From positions 1 through 6,455 of the forward strand of contig QHXE01000040.1 of NCBI GenBank assembly GCA_003222835.1: a DNA stretch of 6,455 nt. The letters run 5' to 3'. Below are positions 1 through 5,812 of the stretch, piece by piece; positions within the stretch are counted from its first letter, which is position 1, and each line of letters starts with the position of its first letter. Source of the stretch: Acidobacteriota bacterium (lineage in GTDB: Bacteria; Acidobacteriota; Blastocatellia; Pyrinomonadales; Pyrinomonadaceae). The translations under genes were made by a program, and so were the position numbers. Under the pieces are notes generated by a model that was given only the letters and a program-made list of their open reading frames with translations, did no database searches and was not told where the DNA came from.

Positions 1-435
1 ATCCGCACGATGGATGAGATTCGGGGTGAATCGGTCGCGCCTCAACGTTTGAATCTGACGCTGCTCAGCATCTTCGCGGGTATCGCACTGGTGCTGGCGA
101 TCGTCGGCATCTACGGCGTCATGTCTTACTCAGTGACCCAACGCACGCACGAGATCGGTATTCGCATGGCCATCGGGGCACAGCCGCGGGACGTCTTTCG
201 CATGGTGATCGGACACGGCATGACGCTCACGATTATCGGTATAGCCTTTGGTTTAGTTGGCGCGTTCGCGCTTACGCGCCTGATGGCGACGATGCTTTTT
301 GGGGTGAAGCCAACCGATCCGGCGACGTTCACGATCATCGCGCTTTTGCTTACCGGAGTCGCACTGATTGCCTGTTACATACCCGGCCGGCGCGCGACAA
401 AAGTCGATCCGGTCGTGTCGCTGCGTTACGAGTGA
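1..435 (+). CDS. MacB/FtsX-type ABC permease (ADOP-like), C-terminal part only
   Basis: This is the 3' end of a permease gene that begins upstream of the window. The frame is open from base 1, and the ATG at base 10 is almost certainly an internal Met: the equivalent stretch of the next gene (around residue 676) carries the same TMDE motif deep inside the protein. The 144 visible codons hold the last FtsX domain. Three hydrophobic helices are visible (about window codons 18-42, 74-100 and 112-128), the family signature EIGIRMAIGA lies between the first two, and the tail reads GRRATKVDP then SLRYE before TGA. The family forms the membrane part of type VII (MacB/LolC/FtsX/BceB) ABC systems, which use a separate ATPase and work mechanically on extracytoplasmic substrates. 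The protein is paralogous to the next gene along the whole visible length. The substrate is unknown. Whether the missing N-terminal part is a full duplicated permease like its neighbour cannot be seen. Confidence 0.9.
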   Translation: MRTMDEIRGESVAPQRLNLTLLSIFAGIALVLAIVGIYGVMSYSVTQRTHEIGIRMAIGAQPRDVFRMVIGHGMTLTIIGIAFGLVGAFALTRLMATMLFGVKPTDPATFTIIALLLTGVALIACYIPGRRATKVDPVVSLRYE

Positions 436-462
436 AGGAATGGCCATTTCGAATTCTTAAAG

Positions 463-470
463 AGAAAGGA
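463..470 (+). promoter_or_regulatory. Shine-Dalgarno site of the second permease gene
   Basis: AGAAAGGA ends seven bases before the ATG at 478, which is good spacing for a ribosome binding site. It supports the start that gives METLGRDIRYG, the usual opening of ADOP permeases. The 42-base gap after the upstream stop codon contains no convincing promoter or terminator, so I read the two permease genes as co-transcribed. Confidence 0.7.
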
Positions 471-477
471 CTACATC

Positions 478-2934
478 ATGGAAACTCTAGGGAGAGACAT
501 TCGCTACGGATTGCGCATGCTGCTCAAGGCGCCCAGCGTGAGCATCGTCGCAACTATCGCGCTCGCGCTCGGGATCGGCGCTAACACAGCTATTTTCAGT
601 GTCATCAATGCCGTGCTCCTGCGACCTTTGCCATTCTCGAATTCCGAACAACTGATGGCCGTTTGGGAAAGCGATCAAACCCGCGGCGTATTGCGCGGCT
701 CATATTCGTACCCTAACTTCATGGACCTGCGGGAACAGAATCATTCATTCGATCAGGTCGCGTCATACCATCAGAGCGATTTTATTATGACCGGTCGCGG
801 CGAGCCCGCGCGCCTGCAAGGAGAGGTAGTCACCGCTAATCTGTTTCAGGTTCTCGGCGTGGCGCCAATCCTCGGGCGAACGTTCCTGCCCAATGAGGAT
901 AAGCCGGGCGATACAGGACTAGTCGTAGTATTGAGCCAGGCACTTTTTCAACGTCGTTTCAATTCAGATGCGAGCGTCCTTAATCAGTCCGTGATTTTGG
1001 ATGGGAAGAGCTACACCATCGTCGGTGTCATGCCGGGCAGTTTTGAATTTCCAATTCAAAACGAGCCAGTGGGATTGTGGACCACCATTGCCGGGGATGC
1101 CACGGGAAATGAGCCGATCACCACGCAACGCGGAGCGCATTTTCTTCACGCGATTGGCCGGCTCAAGAACGGCGTCAGTCAGCAGCAAGCGCAGGTGGAA
1201 GTGAACACCATCGCCGCGCGGCTCGAACAGCAGTACCCCGACACCAACACCCACCATGGCATCAAGCTTGAGCCGGCGCTGCTGGCTTTAGTCGGCGATA
1301 TTCGTCCGGCTTTGCTGATCCTGTTAGGCGCGGTGGCCTGCGTGCTCTTGATTGCCTGTGCGAACGTAGCAAATCTGCTGTTGGCGCGGGCCATGACCCG
1401 GCACAAAGAGATGGCGATACGCAGCGCGCTGGGTGCGAGCCGCATGCGCGTTGTCCGGCAACTGCTTACGGAGAGCGTCATACTGTCTTTAGCCGGCGGA
1501 GCGCTTGGCCTATTGCTCGCCGTGTGGTGGTCGGATCTGCTCGTCGCGCTCGGCAAAAACAATATTCCGCGCGCCCTTCACGTCGGAGTTGACTGGCGGG
1601 TGCTTGGATTCACGCTTGGCGTTTCCGTTTTCACCGGAATCGTATTTGGTCTGATTCCGGCCATTCATTCCTCAAGAACTGAACTAACCGAATCGCTGAA
1701 AGAAGGAGGCCGTGGCTCCGGTGAAGGAGCGCGTCGCAATCGGACTCGCGGTTTCCTCGTCGTTAGCGAACTGGCCGTTGCCGTGGTGCTTCTGGTGGGG
1801 GCAGGTTTGCTTTTGCAGAGTTTGTGGCGTCTGCAACAGGTCCGTTCCGGTCTGAATCCAACCAACGTTTTGACGTTTAGCGTCGCTCTGCCTGACATCA
1901 AGTATGAAGGCGAAAAGCAGAGCCGGTTCTATGAAGACCTGGTCGCGCACCTTAAGTTAATGCCGGGGGTGCAGTCGGCGAGCAATGTCATTCCACTGCC
2001 GTTAAGCGGCGATCGGTTCGGTATCTCCTTTCAAATCGATGGCCGCCCAGTGGCGAGAAAGGATGAACCTTCAGCCGACTTCTTCTCGGTCGGGGTCGAC
2101 TACTTTCGGACCATGGGAATCCCCATCGTTAAAGGCCGAGATTTCAATGATCGGGATCAGCACAAGACTAATCCAGTCATCGTCGTCACCGAATCTTTCG
2201 CGCGCAAGTTCTTTCCGGGTGAAGATCCTCTGGGCCGACGCATTCAGCCCGGCATCAACACCTTCGACAATGAGCATTCTACGATGCGCGAAATCGTCGG
2301 CGTAGTAGGAGATATCAGGAACCGTAGTCTGAACACGGAACCAACGCCGGCTTATTACGTTCCGCAAACCCAAACCCCATTCGATCAAATGACGGTGGTC
2401 GTCAAGACGACGAACGACCCTCGTAGCGTTGTGACCGCCGTCACGAAAGAGGTCGGAGCACTCGATCGAGACTTGCCTGTCTTTGGCGTAAAAACGATGG
2501 ATGAATATTTAGCTGCTTCGGTCGCCGCGCCGCGATTCAATACCACTTTGCTTTCAATCTTCGCCGCGGTCGCGTTGGCGCTGACCATCGTCGGCTTATA
2601 TGGCGTCATGAGCTACGCGGTCGCCCAACGCACGAATGAGATTGGCATTCGCATGGCCCTGGGCGCGCAAACTCGCGATGTCATGCGTCTGGTAGTTAAG
2701 CAGGGCGTAAAGCTGGTGGCGCTCGGACTGGCGCTCGGATTAGTGCTCGGATTAGTCGGATCGTTCGCTCTAATGAGACTACTGACGGCGTTGTTGTTCG
2801 GTGTAACGAAACACGACCCACTTACATTCGCTGCGGTCTCGGTGCTGCTCGCCGCGGTGGCGTTACTCGCTTGCTACATCCCCGCGCGCCGGGCAACGAG
2901 AATCGATCCGTTGGCAGCGTTGCGTTACGAGTAA
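478..2934 (+). CDS. ADOP-type duplicated MacB/FtsX ABC permease
   Basis: This is a complete 818-residue inner-membrane permease built as two MacB-like halves in one chain. The first half has TM1 (about 20-45, with the motif ALGIGANTAIFSV and then LLRPLPF), a large extracytoplasmic MacB periplasmic core domain (about 50-265), and TM2-4 (about 278-300, 332-352, 377-396) with EMAIRSALGA between TM2 and TM3. A basic, Gly-rich linker (about 400-423) follows. The second half has TM5 (about 425-448), a second core domain (about 455-680), and TM6-8 (about 690-713, 744-772, 784-803) with EIGIRMALGA. It ends in ARRATRIDPLAALRYE. One chain thus equals a MacB permease dimer. No Walker A or ABC signature is present, so it must borrow an ATPase, expected upstream. 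The length is normal for ADOPs. The role is probably efflux or envelope transport; the substrate is unknown. A 12-base tandem repeat (2733-2756) lengthens TM7 relative to the upstream paralogue. Confidence 0.93.
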   Translation: METLGRDIRYGLRMLLKAPSVSIVATIALALGIGANTAIFSVINAVLLRPLPFSNSEQLMAVWESDQTRGVLRGSYSYPNFMDLREQNHSFDQVASYHQSDFIMTGRGEPARLQGEVVTANLFQVLGVAPILGRTFLPNEDKPGDTGLVVVLSQALFQRRFNSDASVLNQSVILDGKSYTIVGVMPGSFEFPIQNEPVGLWTTIAGDATGNEPITTQRGAHFLHAIGRLKNGVSQQQAQVEVNTIAARLEQQYPDTNTHHGIKLEPALLALVGDIRPALLILLGAVACVLLIACANVANLLLARAMTRHKEMAIRSALGASRMRVVRQLLTESVILSLAGGALGLLLAVWWSDLLVALGKNNIPRALHVGVDWRVLGFTLGVSVFTGIVFGLIPAIHSSRTELTESLKEGGRGSGEGARRNRTRGFLVVSELAVAVVLLVGAGLLLQSLWRLQQVRSGLNPTNVLTFSVALPDIKYEGEKQSRFYEDLVAHLKLMPGVQSASNVIPLPLSGDRFGISFQIDGRPVARKDEPSADFFSVGVDYFRTMGIPIVKGRDFNDRDQHKTNPVIVVTESFARKFFPGEDPLGRRIQPGINTFDNEHSTMREIVGVVGDIRNRSLNTEPTPAYYVPQTQTPFDQMTVVVKTTNDPRSVVTAVTKEVGALDRDLPVFGVKTMDEYLAASVAAPRFNTTLLSIFAAVALALTIVGLYGVMSYAVAQRTNEIGIRMALGAQTRDVMRLVVKQGVKLVALGLALGLVLGLVGSFALMRLLTALLFGVTKHDPLTFAAVSVLLAAVALLACYIPARRATRIDPLAALRYE
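2733..2756 (+). repeat. Perfect 12-bp tandem duplication inside permease TM7
   Basis: GCTCGGATTAGT occurs twice back to back. A partial earlier copy (GCTCGGACT) begins at 2721. In protein terms the repeat gives LGLV twice (residues 753-760). The upstream paralogue has a single GLV at the same place (AFGLVGAFAL against LGLVLGLVGSFAL), so this gene carries a net four-residue insertion, about one helical turn, in a membrane helix. Confidence 0.85.
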
Positions 2935-2953
2935 AGAATTAACCCTGACACTG

Positions 2954-2968
2954 TGCTAAATTTCAGCA
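2954..2968. repeat. Imperfect 15-bp palindrome abutting the regulator start codon
   Basis: TGCTAAATTTCAGCA reads as TGCT, then AA/TT around a central T, then AGCA, with a single A-C mismatch. It occupies the 15 bases directly before the GTG of the response regulator, where a ribosome binding site would normally lie. It could be an operator half-site pair, a weak RNA structure at the start site, or chance. At this length chance is quite possible. Confidence 0.3.
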
Positions 2969-4336
2969 GTGCCCAGCATTCTCATTGCCGACGATCAACC
3001 GGACGTGCTCGCAGCGCTGCGCCTATTATTGAAAGCCGAGCCTTACCAGATCCAGACTGCTTCATCGCCGAAGGGCGTCTTGAATGCCGTCGGTTCGCAG
3101 GAACTTGATATCGTACTTATGGATCTTAACTATGCGCGAGACACGACTTCCGGCAGCGAAGGTTTGGACCTCCTCAACAGAATTCGCGCGGTCGATCCGA
3201 CGTTACCGGTGGTGGTGATGACCGCTTGGGGTAATGTCGATCTGGCGGTCGAAGCGATGCGGCACGGCGCGCGAGATTTTATTCAAAAACCCTGGGACAA
3301 TGCGCGTTTGCTCTCAGTGTTACGCACGCATGTCGAGTTGGCCCAGGCCTTGCGGCGCGGCCAACGGTTGGAAGCCGAGAACATCGCGTTGCGCGACAGC
3401 GGCGCGAACGGGTCGCCCCGAATAATCGCTGAATCACCGGCCATGAAGAATGTGCTCAACCTGGTGCAGCGCATTGGGCCGGCGGATGCCAACGTTCTGA
3501 TCACCGGTGAGAACGGCACCGGGAAGGAAGTCATCGCGCGGGCGCTGCATGCAGTCTCCGCGCGGTCGTCAAAGCCGCTCGTTTCTCTCAACGCCGGCGC
3601 CCTGGCCGAGGGCGTATTTGAGAGTGAGCTTTTCGGCCATGTGCGCGGCGCGTTCACCGACGCGAAAGCGGATCGCGCTGGGCGATTCGAATTGGCCGAT
3701 GGAGGAACTCTGTTTCTAGACGAGATCGCGAACGTGCCGCTCAATCTGCAACCGAAACTTCTGCGAGTTTTGGAAACCGGCGAGTTCGAGCGGGTCGGCT
3801 CTTCAAGATCTCAAAAAGTAGACGTGCGTGTGCTGTCGGCCACGAATGCCGACTTAAATACTGAAGTATCTCAGGGTCGCTTTCGCCAGGATTTGCTGTT
3901 CCGCTTGAATACGGTCGAAGTCTATCTGCCTCCGCTGGGCGATCGACGCGAAGATATCCTGCCACTGGCTGAGCATTTCCTGCGACAACATCGCGAGCAT
4001 TACCGCCGTCCGATTGAAGGGTTCAGCCCGGAAGCCGTCGATGCCTTGCGCCAACATTCGTGGCCCGGCAACGTTCGTGAGCTGGACCACGTCGTCGAGC
4101 GCGCCGTCTTGATGGCTTCAGGTAATACCATCTCGGCATTCGATCTCGCATTGCGTTCCGCTCGTGATACAACTGTATCGGCTCGGCTGGAAGAGTTGAG
4201 CCTCGAAGAAGTTGAGCGGTTGCTGATTAGCAAAGCACTGGCCCGCTTCGAGGGCAATGCGAATCGTGCCGCTGAGGCACTGGGTCTGAGCCGCAGCGCG
4301 CTCTACCGTCGTTTGCAGAAGTATGGGTTATCATAA
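2969..4336 (+). CDS. NtrC-family sigma-54-dependent response regulator
   Basis: This is a 455-residue cytoplasmic activator of RNA polymerase carrying sigma-54. The receiver domain (about 1-122) has the acidic pair D8-D9, phospho-acceptor D52 in VLMDLNY, T85 and K107. The AAA+ domain (about 150-385) has Walker A GENGTGKE (180-187), a sigma-54 contact loop reading GAFTDA rather than GAFTGA (227-232), Walker B GTLFLDEI (246-253), the sensor I region ATNADL (291-296), arginines R306 and R312 in FRQDLLFRLN, and SWPGNVREL (364-372). A Fis-type helix-turn-helix (about 413-453, NRAAEALGLSRSALYRRL) binds DNA. The GTG start is forced: an in-frame TAA lies at 2957-2959, and the next start would remove D8-D9. 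No clear ribosome binding site precedes it. The gene lies 34 bases after the permease and overlaps the kinase gene, its likely phosphodonor. The target promoters are probably those of this operon, but none is visible here. Confidence 0.95.
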   Translation: MPSILIADDQPDVLAALRLLLKAEPYQIQTASSPKGVLNAVGSQELDIVLMDLNYARDTTSGSEGLDLLNRIRAVDPTLPVVVMTAWGNVDLAVEAMRHGARDFIQKPWDNARLLSVLRTHVELAQALRRGQRLEAENIALRDSGANGSPRIIAESPAMKNVLNLVQRIGPADANVLITGENGTGKEVIARALHAVSARSSKPLVSLNAGALAEGVFESELFGHVRGAFTDAKADRAGRFELADGGTLFLDEIANVPLNLQPKLLRVLETGEFERVGSSRSQKVDVRVLSATNADLNTEVSQGRFRQDLLFRLNTVEVYLPPLGDRREDILPLAEHFLRQHREHYRRPIEGFSPEAVDALRQHSWPGNVRELDHVVERAVLMASGNTISAFDLALRSARDTTVSARLEELSLEEVERLLISKALARFEGNANRAAEALGLSRSALYRRLQKYGLS

Positions 4337-5732
4337 CGGCGTGAGCACGCGCCTCGATCCAACCAACGGATCGTCAACATTCTCCACGCTCGATCCAGCC
4401 TTTAAACGTGGCGGGACATTGCAATTCGAACGTCGCGTTACGCTGCTCTCGCTTTTAGCAGGTCTGCCCGCCGTTGCCCTCTGCGCCTTACTGCTTTGGC
4501 TCGGCGATTACTCAACTCGTACTCAGTTGACCATCGATCTTTTCCTCGTGCTCGGGTGGCTCGTCGTCTCCTTCAAACTGAAGGAGCGCATCGTCCGTCC
4601 ACTCCAAACTCTCTCAAACATTCTCGCGGCGTTGCGCGAAGGCGATTATTCGCTGCGCGGCCGGCGCGCCGCGAGCGGTGATGCGCTGGGCGAGGTCATG
4701 CTTGAAGTCAACGAGCTTGGACAAACATTGCGCGAGCAACGTTTGGGAGCCCTGGAAGCGACCACGCTATTGCGCACGGTAATGTCGGAAATCGACGTGG
4801 CAGTTTTTGCCTTCGACGGAAAACAGCGGCTGCGTTTGGTAAATCGCTCGGGTGAAAAGTTGCTGGCCCAACCTGAGATTCGTCTGCTCGGGCGAACGGT
4901 GGACGAATTGGGCCTTGCGGCTTGCTATGCTCAACCAAATGCCGGCAATTCGCACACGATACCGATGGTTTTTCCGGGCGGCGCCGGTCGTTGGAGTGTT
5001 CGATGGGGCACGTTTCGCGAAGGTGGCGTCGCTCATCAGTTGTTAGTACTGGCGGATCTGAGCCAGACGCTGCGCGAAGAAGAGCGAGTAGCCTGGCAGC
5101 GGTTACTGCGCGTACTTGGTCACGAGCTAAACAATTCTCTGGCGCCGATCAAGTCAGTGGCCGGCAGCCTGGCGGACTTGCTGCGGCGTGAAGACCAGGG
5201 AGCAGACTGGCGCGACGACATGCAAAGAGGTCTCGGAGTAATCTCTTCGCGCGCCGACTCGCTCGCGCGGTTCATCGAATCGTACTCAAAGGTTGCCAGA
5301 CTGCCACAGCCGAAATTCGAGCCAGTCCATATCGGCGATCTTGTACGGCGCGTTGCCCGCCTCGAAACACGGTTGCCGGTCAACATCGTCGGTGGCCCAG
5401 AGATCATCGTGCAAGGCGACAGCGCCCAGTTGGAACAGCTAGTCATCAATCTGTTGCGCAACGCGGTTGATGCCGCACAGGAAACTGAAGGGCGAGTCGA
5501 AGCCGGCTGGGTTCAAAGAAATGGCCAACTCGAAGTTTGGGTGCGCGATGAAGGTCCAGGCCTGGCGAATACCGCGAATCTATTCGTGCCGTTCTTCACG
5601 ACCAAGAGCAACGGTTCCGGTATTGGGCTCGTGCTGTCGCGCCAAATCGCGGAAGCTCACGGCGGCGGGCTCACGCTCGAGAATCGCGCCCACGGAGCGG
5701 GCTGCGAAGCCCGTTTGCGTTTGCCGCTCTGA
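4323..5732 (+). CDS. NtrY-like membrane histidine kinase with HAMP and PAS domains
   Basis: This is a 469-residue sensor kinase, the presumed partner of the preceding regulator. After a hydrophilic N-terminus come two membrane helices (about 40-60 and 70-84) separated by only about ten residues, so there is no real periplasmic sensor domain. A HAMP-like segment follows (about 85-140, with IVRPLQTL), then a PAS-like domain (about 148-247). The dimerisation/phosphotransfer motif is HELNNSLAPIKS, with phospho-acceptor H267. The ATP-binding domain shows the N box (LLRNAVDA, N380), DEGPG (409-413), FVPFFTTK (421-428) and GSGIG (431-435). All key residues are present, so it should be active. The HELNNSLAPIK form is typical of NtrY-like kinases. 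The ATG at 4323 overlaps the regulator by 14 bases. An in-frame GTG at 4341, four bases after the regulator stop, is an alternative start. Neither has a clear ribosome binding site, which points to translational coupling. Confidence 0.94.
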   Translation: MGYHNGVSTRLDPTNGSSTFSTLDPAFKRGGTLQFERRVTLLSLLAGLPAVALCALLLWLGDYSTRTQLTIDLFLVLGWLVVSFKLKERIVRPLQTLSNILAALREGDYSLRGRRAASGDALGEVMLEVNELGQTLREQRLGALEATTLLRTVMSEIDVAVFAFDGKQRLRLVNRSGEKLLAQPEIRLLGRTVDELGLAACYAQPNAGNSHTIPMVFPGGAGRWSVRWGTFREGGVAHQLLVLADLSQTLREEERVAWQRLLRVLGHELNNSLAPIKSVAGSLADLLRREDQGADWRDDMQRGLGVISSRADSLARFIESYSKVARLPQPKFEPVHIGDLVRRVARLETRLPVNIVGGPEIIVQGDSAQLEQLVINLLRNAVDAAQETEGRVEAGWVQRNGQLEVWVRDEGPGLANTANLFVPFFTTKSNGSGIGLVLSRQIAEAHGGGLTLENRAHGAGCEARLRLPL

Positions 5733-5776
5733 ATTCAATGCTTCGCAATCATGCGATTAGGACGTGAAAGAGACTC

Positions 5777-5805
5777 CGAGTACGGCGTCGCTGCTGCCGA
5801 ACTCG
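5777..5805. terminator. Hairpin between convergent genes, possible shared terminator
   Basis: CGAGT (5777-5781) pairs with ACTCG (5801-5805), and CGGC (5783-5786) pairs with GCCG (5796-5799). One A-A mismatch separates the two segments and the loop is nine bases. The stem therefore has nine base pairs in the 80-base gap between the kinase stop and the gmd stop. Read on the - strand, it starts seven bases after the gmd stop and is followed by TCTCTTTC, a weak U-rich tail. On the + strand the 3' flank is AAATAAATT, not a U tract. It is thus a better candidate terminator for gmd than for the kinase operon. The fold was worked out by eye. Confidence 0.45.
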
Positions 5806-5812
5806 AAATAAA

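Noticed and set aside
10..435. A complete small gene of 141 codons starting at base 10
   Set aside because: The frame is open to the window edge and the matching segment of the paralogue lies deep inside a long permease, so this is a truncated gene, not a small one.
436..477. Promoter or regulatory structure in the gap between the two permease genes
   Set aside because: Only short restriction-site-like palindromes (TGGCCA, GAATTC) and the ribosome binding site are visible; there is no paired -35/-10 or -24/-12 element.
1179..1562. 127-codon open frame on the - strand inside the permease gene
   Set aside because: It is antisense to TM2-TM3 of the permease, and its composition is that of a reverse-complement shadow.
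2943..2968. CCTGACAC...TGCT before the regulator gene as a sigma-54 promoter
   Set aside because: The -24 GG is GA here, and no GC falls at the required spacing. It is not a credible -24/-12 element.
3283..3744. 153-codon open frame on the - strand inside the regulator gene
   Set aside because: It lies wholly antisense to a well-supported AAA+ domain, has no recognisable motif and is rich in Arg, Ser and Pro, as expected for a shadow frame in GC-rich coding DNA.
5120..5461. 113-codon open frame on the - strand inside the kinase gene
   Set aside because: It is antisense to the phosphotransfer and ATP-binding regions, with no ribosome binding site or motif; it is a shadow frame.
5743..5756. 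Small inverted repeat TCGCA-ATCA-TGCGA just after the kinase stop as a terminator
   Set aside because: The stem is only five base pairs and no T tract follows; the hairpin at 5777-5805 is stronger.
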